Positions 16,768-27,763 of a DNA stretch of 32,580 nt are shown piece by piece (the first letter of the stretch is position 1; the number at the start of each line of letters is the position of its first letter). The notes beneath the pieces are model-generated. The model was given only the letters and a program-made list of their open reading frames with translations. It was not told the DNA's origin and made no database searches. Source of the DNA: Rhizobium sp. Q54 (GTDB taxonomy: Bacteria > Pseudomonadota > Alphaproteobacteria > UBA7879 > VGCX01); assembly GCA_945870825.1 (NCBI GenBank), contig CAMBTM010000013.1, positions 1-32,580 on the forward strand, read 5' to 3'. Made by a program: the position numbers and the translations under genes.

Positions 16768-16863
16768 CACTTTCCTCCTTTTTATAAGGGAAAGTATGGT
16801 CAGAAATTTTAATAAAATCTATGAACGGATCGTTGTTTTTTAAGGGATTTTCCCAAAAAATCC

Positions 16864-18640
<1,777 letters not shown>

Positions 18641-18649
18641 CCCTTTGTC

Positions 18650-18898
18650 TTAGACGATGGAAACGTAACGTCTGCCTTCTGTCTTACTCACAAACTGAAC
18701 ACGTCCTTCTTTGAGCGCGAAAAGGGTGTGATCTTTACCCATGCCGACGTCATTACCAGGATGATATTCTGTGCCACGTTGACGTACCAAAATGTTACCT
18801 GGAACCACCATCTGGCCACCAAATTTCTTAACGCCAAGACGACGGCCCGCTGAATCACGCCCGTTTCTTGAACTACCACCAGCTTTTTTCGTTGCCAT
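18650..18898 (-). CDS. rpmA: Ribosomal protein bL27
   Basis: Component of the large ribosomal subunit near the peptidyl-transferase centre. At 82 residues it has the family start [20 protein letters not shown] and the [10 protein letters not shown] and GVGKDH-type (here [11 protein letters not shown]) segments. It starts with a plain MATKKAGG, so no N-terminal extension needs cleavage. AGAGG stands 8 nt upstream of the ATG. It lies 45 nt after rplU and is followed by the nudix gene. Confidence 0.97.
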   Translation of the reverse strand: MATKKAGGSSRNGRDSAGRRLGVKKFGGQMVVPGNILVRQRGTEYHPGNDVGMGKDHTLFALKEGRVQFVSKTEGRRYVSIV

Positions 18899-18943
18899 TT
18901 CTAAAACCTCTTTTTTTAAAAGACCCGTTTGGAATCTTAAACG

Positions 18944-19372
18944 TTACGCTTTATCTTCTGTTACTGATTTCTTTGTTGCCACTTTTTTTTCTGCAGCCTT
19001 TGGTGCCTGCTCAGCCTCAGTCTTAGGCTTTGAAGGCTTTTCCGCCTTAACAGACTTGCCATCTAGCACAATCTCAACAATTCTTAGAACTGTCTGATGT
19101 TGTCTGTGACCATTCTTTCGACGATAATTTTGACGGCGCTTCTTCTTGAAAACAATAATTTTCTTAGTCCGAAACTGATCCTCGACAATAGCTTTAACAA
19201 CAGCCCCAGCAACCACAGGCGCCCCTAAAGAAACCTTGTCACCCTCTGAAATCATCAACACCTGGTCCAAAACCACCGTGTCACCAATATTAGCTTCTAT
19301 CTTTTCAACACAGACCTTTTGGTCCACGGAAACCTTAAGCTGTTTTCCACCGGTCTTTACAATTGCAAACAT
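18944..19372 (-). CDS. rplU: Ribosomal protein bL21 with basic/acidic C-terminal tail
   Basis: Large-subunit protein that binds 23S rRNA. The core is residues 1-103: [14 protein letters not shown] at the start, then [22 protein letters not shown] near 68-90. About 39 extra residues, rich in Lys, Glu, Ala and Pro (104-142), follow the core; E. coli bL21 ends near 103. Tails of this sort occur in some alphaproteobacteria. It heads the rplU-rpmA-nudix-obgE-gapR block and lies 58 nt after the coq9 stop. Confidence 0.96.
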   Translation of the reverse strand: MFAIVKTGGKQLKVSVDQKVCVEKIEANIGDTVVLDQVLMISEGDKVSLGAPVVAGAVVKAIVEDQFRTKKIIVFKKKRRQNYRRKNGHRQHQTVLRIVEIVLDGKSVKAEKPSKPKTEAEQAPKAAEKKVATKKSVTEDKA

Positions 19373-19430
19373 TTTATTCTCTACGTTAATCGTTTCTATA
19401 TATATGAATGAGTTTTACAAATTTCCACCC

Positions 19431-20024
19431 CTAAAAGTCAAGAAAATTCTGTATCCCTTGGAGAACCTTCTTTTTAATGATGGGTATCTTTGTCACCTGC
19501 GCCAAACGTTTGTCAAAGAATGCCATCGCACAGGATAAAGTAGTTTCTTCCTTCAACCATAATAAAAATGTCGGCACAAAAACCATGGAAAGCAATAAAC
19601 GTTTTGTATAAAAATTATAATCCGTGGATTGATCCCCCGCCCGGTACCAAAGGTCATTGATATACTGATACCCAATAGGGACCAAATGGACCATGGTGGT
19701 TTTATTGATGGAATGGCGGAGAGATCCTTTATAAGGTTCAAGAATTTGAAATGTTATTTCAACAGATCGCCTTATCTTTTCAGGCGTTCTAAAATTGGAA
19801 AAATCTTCTTGGTTAAGGGACTGATTAATAAGGCACTTAAAATGCCCGGCCAGTTCTTTTAAGACCTCGCCTAAGCTATCTTTAAAAGCAAGCCTTACAA
19901 TCCCATAGGGATGGGGTGTTTCAAGGGAGGCTTTCTCCACTGCGTCCCAATTAAAAGGGCGGGTTTTTAAAATATCTAAAAGAGGGTAAATAAGGTCCTG
20001 CTTTAAAGCACCATAATCCATCAT
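19431..20024 (-). CDS. coq9: COQ9 family ubiquinone biosynthesis protein
   Basis: COQ9 proteins bind lipid or quinone precursors and help hydroxylation steps in ubiquinone synthesis; bacterial members are found in alphaproteobacteria. The 197 residues show the family motif DLWYRAGDQSTDYNFYTKR (124-142) and the nearby FLLWL membrane-facing helix. A TTG at 20039 is also open, but ATG 20024 has AAGGA 5 nt upstream. It is divergent from thyX (85 bp between starts) and reads towards rplU. Similar to TetR-fold proteins in structure; DNA binding is not expected. Confidence 0.9.
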   Translation of the reverse strand: MMDYGALKQDLIYPLLDILKTRPFNWDAVEKASLETPHPYGIVRLAFKDSLGEVLKELAGHFKCLINQSLNQEDFSNFRTPEKIRRSVEITFQILEPYKGSLRHSINKTTMVHLVPIGYQYINDLWYRAGDQSTDYNFYTKRLLLSMVFVPTFLLWLKEETTLSCAMAFFDKRLAQVTKIPIIKKKVLQGIQNFLDF

Positions 20025-20109
20025 GTTTTTCCTTATCAAGAAACTTAAAAATTCAATAGCATATTTTCGCCAGAGATTTTAAGATATTTTGAAACAATGA
20101 GGAACGCCT

Positions 20110-21045
20110 ATGACCATGGACAAAAAGTACCTAGAAGAAATTCAGGAATTACGGGATGAGACAAAACCAACCCATCGGGCGACAGTACAGTCCTTGGAGG
20201 ATTTGATTTATAAACCCATTTCTGTGTTGGACCATGGATTTATCCGGGTGATTGACTATATGGGGGACGATAGCGCCATTGTTCAAGCAGCCCGGGTTTC
20301 TTATGGCAAAGGTACCAAACAAAAAACGATGGACCGGGGATTGATTAATTATCTGATGCGCCATCGCCATAGCACCCCTTTTGAAATGTGTGAGATTAAG
20401 TTTCACGTGAAACTTCCGATCTTTGTTGCACGTCAATGGATCCGTCATCGTACAGCTAACGTCAATGAATATTCTGCACGGTATTCTATTATGGATAAGG
20501 AATTTTACACCCCGTCGCGCGATCATTTGGCGTGTCAGTCGTCTATTAATAAACAAGGACGGGATGACATCCTTCAAGGGGAAGAGGCCGAACGTGTCTT
20601 GATGCTTTTAAAACGCGATGCAGAACAGTGTTATGCCTCTTATGATGAAATGTTGAATGAAGATGCTGAGGGCAACAAGCCGGATCCTTCCCGCGATGGA
20701 TTGACCAGGGAATTGGCGCGTATTAACCTTCCTGTCAGCTTCTATACCCAATGGTATTGGAAGATTGATCTTCATAACTTGTTCCACTTTATGTCACTCA
20801 GGGGAGATCCCCATGCCCAATATGAAATCCGGGTCTATGTGGATGCCATGCTAGAAATTGTTAAAAACTGGGTACCGTTTGCGTACGAGGCCTTTATGGA
20901 GCATCGCTTTCATGGATCAAATTTTTCAAAAAGTGGTCTTGATGTAATTAAGAAGTTGATCAACGGCGAGCACGTCTCCCAAGAAACATCAGGCATCAGC
21001 GCCCGGGAATGGGGCGAGTTGATGGGAAAGTTGGGGAAAGTTTAA
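20110..21045 (+). CDS. thyX: Flavin-dependent thymidylate synthase ThyX
   Basis: Makes dTMP from dUMP with methylene-tetrahydrofolate, FAD and NADPH, replacing the folate-oxidising ThyA. The signature runs from R112 to S126, [15 protein letters not shown], matching RHRxxSxNExSxRYS with alanine in the first serine position. A second RHR motif is at 84-86. At 311 residues it is longer than short bacterial forms (about 220-250), as in many alphaproteobacteria. GAGGA stands 6 nt before the ATG. No dihydrofolate reductase is near. It is the only gene on its strand here. Confidence 0.96.
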   Translation: MTMDKKYLEEIQELRDETKPTHRATVQSLEDLIYKPISVLDHGFIRVIDYMGDDSAIVQAARVSYGKGTKQKTMDRGLINYLMRHRHSTPFEMCEIKFHVKLPIFVARQWIRHRTANVNEYSARYSIMDKEFYTPSRDHLACQSSINKQGRDDILQGEEAERVLMLLKRDAEQCYASYDEMLNEDAEGNKPDPSRDGLTRELARINLPVSFYTQWYWKIDLHNLFHFMSLRGDPHAQYEIRVYVDAMLEIVKNWVPFAYEAFMEHRFHGSNFSKSGLDVIKKLINGEHVSQETSGISAREWGELMGKLGKV

Positions 21046-21107
21046 AGGGGTTGTGAATAGGATTTTATCGTTAGTTAATTCACACTTGGTCTTGTCATTC
21101 CAACGCT

Positions 21108-21146
21108 CCTCGTTGTCACCCCCGGCCCCCCTCGTTGTCACCCCCG
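21108..21146. repeat. Tandem pair of 17-bp direct repeats
   Basis: CCTCGTTGTCACCCCCG occurs at 21108-21124 and again at 21130-21146, spaced 22 bp apart. The second copy is the start of the left arm of the larger inverted repeat, so the first looks like a partial duplicate of that arm. Confidence 0.75.
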
Positions 21147-21257
21147 CGCAGGCGGGGGCCCAGGATAACAAACAAGATCTCGCAAGCGGAAAGGCCTTTG
21201 AACTGCAATGTGTTGAGTGATCCCCTGGGTCCCCGCCTCCGCGGATATGACAACGGG
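21131..21257. repeat. Large GC-rich inverted repeat (palindromic element)
   Basis: The arm at 21131-21164 (starts CTCGTTGTCACCCCCGCGCA) and the arm at 21224-21257 (CCTGGGTCCCCGCCTCCGCG...) are near-exact reverse complements over 34 bp with a handful of mismatches, around a 59-bp centre. Such GTCA-CCCC-GCGCAGGCGGGG-CCCAGG units recur widely as small intergenic palindromes in proteobacterial genomes. It lies between the thyX stop and the 3' end of the oppositely oriented ATPase gene, and may also stop transcription from both sides. No ORF of note lies in 21046-21306. Confidence 0.85.
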
Positions 21258-21306
21258 GAAAAAAAGCAGGCGGGGTTATCAGTTTGTTGCAAGTGTTGTT
21301 AAAAAA

Positions 21307-23847
21307 CTATGACCGATAATAAAGTTTTTTTGCCCCTTCAATGATACTGATATACCCCACGGTAATGAGGATGAAGATTCCCATAAGGGAAGGGGGAAGT
21401 TCTACAAAGCCAAAGGTTTCCCGCCACCGGGTATAAAGCAAAAGGATCCCCGCTATAATAGCAAGGGCTGCTGTCCACAAAAGAAATGGATGGGGTTTGC
21501 TTTTATAAAACGCCCTTTTCGTGCGAACCAGAAAGATCGCTAAAATCTGTGTGATGAGGGATTCTACGAACCAACCTGTTTGAAACAAGGATTCTGTAAC
21601 GTGGAGGACCTTTAAAAGAATATAGAAAACAAAAAAATCAAAAATGGAACTAAGCGGTCCAAAGATAACCATAAAATTACGCATAAATTTTATGTCCCAC
21701 CGGGGTGGATTTGTACAATTTTCCTCGTCAACATTGTCGTACGTAATACCAATTTCTGACAGATCATAAAGAAAGTTATTAAGCAAAATTTGAACGGGCA
21801 ACATGGGAAGAAAGGGCAAGAAAAGACTGGCGCCAGCCATGCTGATCATGTTGCCAAAATTAGAACTAATCCCCGTCATCATGTATTTGAGAATATTATT
21901 ATAAGCTTTTCTGGCCTCAAGAATACCTTGATGGAGGATGTCTAAGTGATGACCCAGCAACACAAAATGAGCTGCTTCTTTGGCAGCAGAGACGGCATTG
22001 TTAACGGATATACTGACATTAGCAACGGAGAAAGCCCCAAGGTCATTAATCCCGTCACCCAAAAATCCAACCACATGCCCATTAGACTGAAGGGCTTCTA
22101 CAATTTTCTTTTTTTGAAGCGGCGTCACCCGGCAATAGACGTTTACCTGTTCAACCCGTTCTTTGAGATGACTGGGGCTCAAGGCTTCTATGTCTGGCCC
22201 TAAAAGAACACCGTGGATCGGGATCGATAACTTCTCACAAATATATTGGGTTACATATTCGTTATCCCCTGTAATAATTTTAAGGGTCGTTCCATGGGTT
22301 GAAAGAAGACGAACAACTTCTGCTGCAGAGGTTTTGGGTTGATCAAAAAAACTTACATATCCTGCAAAGATGAGATTGTTTTCATCGCTGTCTTGAATGT
22401 GTTCATCCCTCATTGAAAAAGGTTTATAGGCAACACCCAATAATTTGAGCCCTTTTTTACTAAACTGTTTAAACCGATTTTGAAGGTCTTCTTTTTTCCC
22501 TGCATCGAAAGGAAGGGGGGATTTTTCATCCGCTCCTTCTAAAAATGCTGATTTTCCCAGGATATCTTCCAAGGGGCCCTTAACGATCAAAAGTCTTTCT
22601 TCTCGATTGCAAGCAAGAACGGAAATACGGCGATGTCCGGCACTAAAGGGGATTTCATCGATTTTCTGCCATGTCCCTACATCCAATGAGGCATGACTTA
22701 AAATGGCTGCATCCAAGGGGCTTTGGTATCCTGTTTCAAGAGTGCTGTTGATATAGCTTAAGAAGAACGTTCTATCACTGGGATTGTCCCTCCAATCAGC
22801 AGCGCTTTCCAATTTGATAACAGCTTCTGTCAGCGTTCCAGTTTTATCTGTACAAAGCACATCCATAATCCCAAGATCATAAATGGCTGATAAACGCTTC
22901 ACGATGACTTTTTTCTTCGATAATAAAACGGCAAACCGCGCAAATGTAATGGAAATAATCGCATTTAAAAACTGCGGCGTTAATCCAACCCCTAAGGCAA
23001 TAGAAAAAAGAATGGTATCCAGCCAAGACCGTTTGAGAAAAAGATTAACGAGGAGTGTCAGGATCACAAGGCAAACAGTGATGCGTATGAGCAAGCCCCC
23101 CAGTTCCTTGGTGCCCGCTGTAAAAGCAGATGCAGGGCGTGCTTGTTCTAGGGATGCTAAATTTTCCCCAAGCATGGTTTGAAGACCTGTTTGACAAATC
23201 AGCATCTTTGCCCAACCACTAATGACGGAGGTTCCAAACAAAAGAACATGGGAACATTCTAGGGGAGATCTTACGGAGGAAGGACTTTCACTATATTGCT
23301 TTTCAATGGGCATGCTTTCCCCATTTAAAACAGATTGGTTAATGAACAAGTCCTTGGCATTTAACACCAGTCCATCCCCTGGAATGATGTCTCCAGCGGA
23401 CAACTCCACAATGTCCCCAGGAACAATATGTTCGATGGGAATTTTTATTTTTTCACCATCTCGCATTACCCATGTTGTCGGTGCAATCACTTTTTGCAAA
23501 GTCGTCATGGCATGGGTTGATCGATACTCTTGAATAAAGTCGATAATAATACTGCCAATCACAATGAGGCTTATGAGCATCGCACTTTTAAAATTACCCA
23601 TAACACCAACAAGGGTTGTGGATATCAAAAGCAGAATCACGAGAGGGTTTTTGAAATTTTGCAAAAGCATTCTAAAGGCTTTGAGGTGACCATGAGAACT
23701 GATGTGATTTAATCCATATTTTCTGAGGCGTTTTTGGGCCTCTTTCCCTGTAAGTCCATGGGTACTTGTCGTAAGAATTTGGAAAAGCGTCGAAGCAGAA
23801 TTATTCCAAAATGAGGTTAGTTGTTGTTTATGCCTCATCATCGACAT
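21307..23847 (-). CDS. mgtA: MgtA-type P-type ATPase (magnesium import family)
   Basis: A P-type 3B ATPase of about 846 residues from ATG 23847. The phosphorylated aspartate is D334 in DKTGTLT, the hinge motif GDGIND lies near 620, and the C-terminal block (NNFLYDLSE, GPLSSIFD, GWFVESL) is specific to MgtA/MgtB magnesium importers. Two positions are unusual: the actuator motif reads NGES (175-178) instead of TGES, and the TM4 motif reads LTPQFLN (289-295) where family members have LTPxxLP. The catalytic glutamate is kept. The start is uncertain (ATGs at 23847, 23841, 23838), and all overlap the upstream gene by 11-20 nt. Magnesium as substrate is a family inference. Confidence 0.9.
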   Translation of the reverse strand: MSMMRHKQQLTSFWNNSASTLFQILTTSTHGLTGKEAQKRLRKYGLNHISSHGHLKAFRMLLQNFKNPLVILLLISTTLVGVMGNFKSAMLISLIVIGSIIIDFIQEYRSTHAMTTLQKVIAPTTWVMRDGEKIKIPIEHIVPGDIVELSAGDIIPGDGLVLNAKDLFINQSVLNGESMPIEKQYSESPSSVRSPLECSHVLLFGTSVISGWAKMLICQTGLQTMLGENLASLEQARPASAFTAGTKELGGLLIRITVCLVILTLLVNLFLKRSWLDTILFSIALGVGLTPQFLNAIISITFARFAVLLSKKKVIVKRLSAIYDLGIMDVLCTDKTGTLTEAVIKLESAADWRDNPSDRTFFLSYINSTLETGYQSPLDAAILSHASLDVGTWQKIDEIPFSAGHRRISVLACNREERLLIVKGPLEDILGKSAFLEGADEKSPLPFDAGKKEDLQNRFKQFSKKGLKLLGVAYKPFSMRDEHIQDSDENNLIFAGYVSFFDQPKTSAAEVVRLLSTHGTTLKIITGDNEYVTQYICEKLSIPIHGVLLGPDIEALSPSHLKERVEQVNVYCRVTPLQKKKIVEALQSNGHVVGFLGDGINDLGAFSVANVSISVNNAVSAAKEAAHFVLLGHHLDILHQGILEARKAYNNILKYMMTGISSNFGNMISMAGASLFLPFLPMLPVQILLNNFLYDLSEIGITYDNVDEENCTNPPRWDIKFMRNFMVIFGPLSSIFDFFVFYILLKVLHVTESLFQTGWFVESLITQILAIFLVRTKRAFYKSKPHPFLLWTAALAIIAGILLLYTRWRETFGFVELPPSLMGIFILITVGYISIIEGAKKLYYRS

Positions 23848-24880
23848 ACCGGTTATTGGTTTGGGCAATAACCTCAAAAGATTTGGGAATGACAAAAGGG
23901 AAGGGATTATGCTTTGTATGACGGATGCCAACCATAAATTGTTTTGTTTTAGAGACTGTCATGTCTTTAGCAGCCTTACCTTTCATGACATTTTGCACAT
24001 ACGTTGCAGCCTTTTGTCCGGATTCCCGAGCAGATGGGAAAAAACTGAGGAAAGCCCCATCGTAAAAATGATTTTCATAAAGCCCAATCATGGGATAGGG
24101 ACTATGATTTAGGGTCCAGGTTAAAACATCTTTTGACGATACTTTCCCATTGCATCCTTTTTTTATTTTCAAATGGTCGTAATTCAACAGCAAAATAACG
24201 GCCTGCTTTTTTTGTTCCTGCAACGACTTTATCGTGTGTTGCCACTCCTCAAATGTATCGAGCTGAATAAAATCTTGCACTATAAAAGGATGCCATTTTT
24301 GACGGAGGATATAGTCCTTCTCCATGGTCACCCGAAAACTTTTATCGCCTAAAAATATAAGTTCCAACGGATTATCTGGATGAATGTTTTGAGGATAGGT
24401 TTCTTTGAGGACCTCAAGAATGGGAGTAAGAGGCATTTCTTCCAAAATACCCGTTACATTGGGTGTTGTATCGTAACTATAGGGATGATGATCACGAATA
24501 CAGGCAAAAATCACCTTAATTTTTGACTTTCCTCCGTAATAACGCGCCGCATATTCTTGGGCCTCTTCACCAACCGCCACAATGAGTTCTGGATCAAATT
24601 CATCGATAAATTCTCGTGATTTTAAACCAAATCTTGTGCGCTCTTCAGACGAGTTCGCACGAGAGATGTTCATATAACTGTTGACGATATAGGGGTTTTT
24701 CAAGTCATCTGTGACATTAAAGAATCCTTCACTAAACGCCACAACTTCAGGCACCTGATTGGAATAACTGTATAAAACAATGACTCTAGAGCGATTTAAA
24801 TTATAGAACAAAATGAAGCTAAAGATGAATACAATCACCAGCCCTTGAACAAAAAACATATATTTTTTACGCATCTTCAT
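23828..24880 (-). CDS. Membrane-anchored ABC substrate-binding-like protein
   Basis: The 350-residue protein resembles the ABC_sub_bind family (PF04392; related to TrpX/YtrA-type binding proteins). Motifs include VLYSYSNQVPEVVAF near 35, FDPELIVAVGEEA (95-107) and NVTGI (141-145). Instead of a cleaved signal it has one N-terminal membrane helix (about 9-27) with no cysteine lipobox, so the binding domain should stay anchored, facing the periplasm. No ABC permease or ATPase of that type is adjacent. The gene overlaps the MgtA-type ATPase by about 20 nt, so they are coupled. It could be a sensor or an accessory to the ATPase; ligand unknown. No good ribosome site is visible before its ATG. Confidence 0.75.
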   Translation of the reverse strand: MKMRKKYMFFVQGLVIVFIFSFILFYNLNRSRVIVLYSYSNQVPEVVAFSEGFFNVTDDLKNPYIVNSYMNISRANSSEERTRFGLKSREFIDEFDPELIVAVGEEAQEYAARYYGGKSKIKVIFACIRDHHPYSYDTTPNVTGILEEMPLTPILEVLKETYPQNIHPDNPLELIFLGDKSFRVTMEKDYILRQKWHPFIVQDFIQLDTFEEWQHTIKSLQEQKKQAVILLLNYDHLKIKKGCNGKVSSKDVLTWTLNHSPYPMIGLYENHFYDGAFLSFFPSARESGQKAATYVQNVMKGKAAKDMTVSKTKQFMVGIRHTKHNPFPFVIPKSFEVIAQTNNRYVDDEA

Positions 24881-24968
24881 GAGAAGAAAAACCTTTAATG
24901 TAAAGCCTTCTTAAGTACCATACCATAAGGTCTCTTATAATACAAAATTCCCGTTATCAAGCCATCGC

Positions 24969-24997
24969 TGGACTTTTTGCAGATATTTCTTTATAGT
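24969..24997 (+). promoter_or_regulatory. Candidate promoter of the MATE-symporter pair
   Basis: TGGACT (24969-24974, 4 of 6) and TATAGT (24992-24997, 5 of 6) with a 17 bp spacer, about 50 nt before the MATE start. It lies in the 167-bp divergent gap to the binding-protein gene. No operator repeat was evident. Confidence 0.35.
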
Positions 24998-25047
24998 ACA
25001 TCGGAGTAAGGTAAAAAAAATATTAATTAGGAACTTATGGTAGAAGC

Positions 25048-26424
25048 ATGAATAAGGCTTCAAGTTTGACAAAACATCCCTCTGGCAGTGTCCGTGAAAT
25101 CACCTCGATTGCATTTCCCATGATGTTGACTGCCCTTTCCACCAATTTGATGATCTTCTTGGATCGCATCATTTTGGGACATTATTGCGTGGACGCCATG
25201 AATTCGGTAGCAGCCGCCAGTAGTGCAGTGATGCCTTTTGTTTTCGGTGCATGGGCTGTGGCATCCATTTGTGAAATTTTCGTTGGTCAATTTAACGGGG
25301 CCAAAAGATACGATAAAGTCGGTCAATCTGTCTGGCAGATGCTTTGGTTTTCTGTGTTCTCCATGGCTTTCTTTATTCCCATGGGTCTTTTTGCAGGGCC
25401 CTTGATTATCACAAAACCTTTCTACCAAGAAGGTCTTCCCTATTACCAATGGATCATGTCCACAGGTTTCCTGTCAGCTTTTAATGCGGCCTTGGCTTCT
25501 TTCTTTATCGGACGGGGAAAGGTCAAATTAGTCATGACGAGTGCCATTATTGGTAACGCTCTTAACCTAGGCCTTGATATTGTATTTGTCTTTGGGATTG
25601 ATGGTGTTCTTGCTTCTATGGGAACCAAAGGCGCTGCCATTGCAACAGTTATTTCAGAGGTAACCCAGGTGGGCATTCTGTTCGTTGTTTTTTTCTCCGC
25701 TAAGAATAAGGAGAAATTTAAAACCCATGACCACACTTTTCACCCAGGGATTTTCAAAGATTGTCTGAAAATCGGCATGCCTAATGCTGTCAGTCATTTG
25801 ATTGGCATGAGTGCATGGTATTTTATTTTTGTGATCACAGGGTCAACAGAGTCCCACCATGTAACGGTTTTTCAAATTGGACAAACCATTTTCATTCTTT
25901 TCACCTTTCTAGCTGACGGATTACAAAAGGCAGTCATTGCCTTGACATCCAATGCGATTGGGGAGAAAAAGTTGGAACGCGTGCCCAAAATTTTAAATTC
26001 GTCTGTTAAGTTTCATATCTTAATGATTTCTTTATTATCCATCCCCTTTATCTTTTTTCCGGAGGTTTTTATCGGCCTGTTCTTAGGGGATAAAACCATT
26101 TTGCCCATCGATACCATTATGCATCATGGGCGTATTGCTTTGACGTGGGTATGGGTGTTTCTTCTTTGTGATGATTTTGTGTGGATTATTGCAGGGATTC
26201 TGACAGCTGCAGGCGACACAAAATTTGTCATGATCATGAATAGCATCAGCTCTTGGTGCTTTGGCGTGATCCCTGTCTTCATCTTTATTGTGATCCTTAA
26301 AAAGGATCCTGTTCTTACCTGGCAACTCATGGCCTTTTATGGCTTTGTGAATCTTGTCCTTTTCCTCTGGCGCTATAAAAAAGGGCATTGGAAAAGAATT
26401 GTGATCAGCCAGGAATTGAATTAA
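25048..26424 (+). CDS. MATE family multidrug/metabolite exporter
   Basis: A 458-residue integral membrane protein with about 12 helices in two MATE halves: the start FPMMLTALSTNLMIFLDRIILG, an inner repeat around AFNAALASFFIGRGK, and GIPNA-like GMPNAVSHLIGMS opening the second half near 249. Such exporters use Na+ or H+ gradients to expel drugs or metabolites. Substrate unknown. The start follows no clear Shine-Dalgarno (AGAAG just before ATG). It is 31 nt upstream of a sodium:solute symporter, so one transcript is likely. A nucleobase or polysaccharide-type exporter is possible but not supported. Confidence 0.9.
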   Translation: MNKASSLTKHPSGSVREITSIAFPMMLTALSTNLMIFLDRIILGHYCVDAMNSVAAASSAVMPFVFGAWAVASICEIFVGQFNGAKRYDKVGQSVWQMLWFSVFSMAFFIPMGLFAGPLIITKPFYQEGLPYYQWIMSTGFLSAFNAALASFFIGRGKVKLVMTSAIIGNALNLGLDIVFVFGIDGVLASMGTKGAAIATVISEVTQVGILFVVFFSAKNKEKFKTHDHTFHPGIFKDCLKIGMPNAVSHLIGMSAWYFIFVITGSTESHHVTVFQIGQTIFILFTFLADGLQKAVIALTSNAIGEKKLERVPKILNSSVKFHILMISLLSIPFIFFPEVFIGLFLGDKTILPIDTIMHHGRIALTWVWVFLLCDDFVWIIAGILTAAGDTKFVMIMNSISSWCFGVIPVFIFIVILKKDPVLTWQLMAFYGFVNLVLFLWRYKKGHWKRIVISQELN

Positions 26425-26455
26425 TCTCCATTGATTTCTATAAAGGATAATTAGA

Positions 26456-27763
26456 ATGGATATGGTTGTTTTTTGGTTGTTAGTAAGTGGATTGTGTGTA
26501 GCATCGCTTTTTCTTGGGATGCAAGGCGAGAAGACCCAGGAGAAATCTGTCCAGGCGTTTTTTGTTTGCAATGGCAATCTTGGTCTTGTCTCTTTAATGC
26601 TGACTATTCTTGCAACCCAACTCGGGGGTGGCTCTGTGATCGGAAGTGCTGAAGCGGCCTATCAAAATGGATGGGGCGCGATTTTCTATTCCCTTGGGAT
26701 TGCCTTGGGACTGATGATTATGGCATTCACAGTTGGGCCGGCACTACGGAAATTTGGAGTCTTCACCATTGCTAACGTTCTAGGAAACATATACGGCTCA
26801 AGACGACTTCACATTATTGCTTCCCTTCTTTCTATCCTAACCCTGTTTTTTATTCTGGTTGCAACAGGTGTTTCATGTCGAAAAGTTTTCCTGTCTTTGG
26901 GATTTGATTCCCCGTGGATGCTGGTAGGGTTTTGGTCTGTGTTGATCGGCTACACTATTTTAGGAGGACTCAGGGCAGTTGTTCTAACCGATAAACTCCA
27001 GGTTCTTTTTATCCTCGGTGTTTTTAGTCTGATTGTTTTTTTCTTAGGCGATCAATTCGTCGGAATGGTCAACAGCCCTAAGCCGTTGGATCTTGGGACC
27101 GCAGATATTTCTTGGTCCAGCTGGGTTTTGATGCCTCTTTGTTTTATGCTGATTAGCCAAGATATGGGACAGCGGTGTTTTGCCGCCCAAAATGACAAAA
27201 GTATCAGGCGCGCTATGATCGGAGGGAGTTGTCTTCTAGTGGTAGCAACGCTTATTCCAGTCCTTGTTGGCATCTTGGGACGTTCCATAGGTGTCACAGT
27301 GTTGGATGGCGAAAGTATCTTCATGGCGGTTGTTAAGGAAACGTTATCCCCTATGATCATCAGTTTTGTGGCAATCGCTGTCTTGATGGCGATCATTTCA
27401 ACGGCTGATTCCCTTCTTTGTGCCATTAGTTCCAATGTGGCCCTGGACTTTCTTAAATCCAAAACCATGAAACAATCCCGCTGGGTTACCTTTGTAATCG
27501 GCTTCCTTTCCCTCATCCTTTCTTTTTACGAAGGGGATGTGATTCCCGTCATGATTGTGGGCTATGAGATTTCGGTCTTTGGATTGTTGGTCCCATTCTT
27601 GATGGGGCTTTGGCTGAAAAAAGTCTCTGAGACCCAGGCTTTGTGGTCTCTTGGGATTGGCATCATTGGCTTTTTATCCATGAAGTTCATCCATTTTTCA
27701 GGGATGGAGGCATTGGTTTTGGCAGCAGGGACGTTGCCCTACATCTTTTTAAAGCCGCGCTAG
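26456..27763 (+). CDS. Sodium:solute symporter family protein
   Basis: A 435-residue membrane protein with about 12-13 helices that fits the SSS/SSF family of Na+-coupled uptake systems: VSLMLTILATQLGGGSVIGSAE in the first core helix, and LMAIISTADSLLCAISS near 305 as the sodium-binding helix seen in the family. The substrate (proline, pantothenate, sugar or other) cannot be told. AAGGAT stands about 8 nt upstream of the ATG. It follows the MATE gene, and its last 15 nt overlap the valS stop region on the other strand. Confidence 0.9.
   Translation: MDMVVFWLLVSGLCVASLFLGMQGEKTQEKSVQAFFVCNGNLGLVSLMLTILATQLGGGSVIGSAEAAYQNGWGAIFYSLGIALGLMIMAFTVGPALRKFGVFTIANVLGNIYGSRRLHIIASLLSILTLFFILVATGVSCRKVFLSLGFDSPWMLVGFWSVLIGYTILGGLRAVVLTDKLQVLFILGVFSLIVFFLGDQFVGMVNSPKPLDLGTADISWSSWVLMPLCFMLISQDMGQRCFAAQNDKSIRRAMIGGSCLLVVATLIPVLVGILGRSIGVTVLDGESIFMAVVKETLSPMIISFVAIAVLMAIISTADSLLCAISSNVALDFLKSKTMKQSRWVTFVIGFLSLILSFYEGDVIPVMIVGYEISVFGLLVPFLMGLWLKKVSETQALWSLGIGIIGFLSMKFIHFSGMEALVLAAGTLPYIFLKPR

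Noticed and set aside
21046-21306. CRISPR-like direct repeats after thyX.
   Set aside because: Only two 17-bp copies, unequal, with no regular spacers and no cas genes in the window.
23828-24880. Complete ABC importer locus.
   Set aside because: Only the binding-protein-like gene is present; no permease or ABC ATPase adjoins it.
25048-26424. Wzx-type flippase instead of MATE.
   Set aside because: Motifs at both halves fit MATE, and no polysaccharide genes lie nearby.
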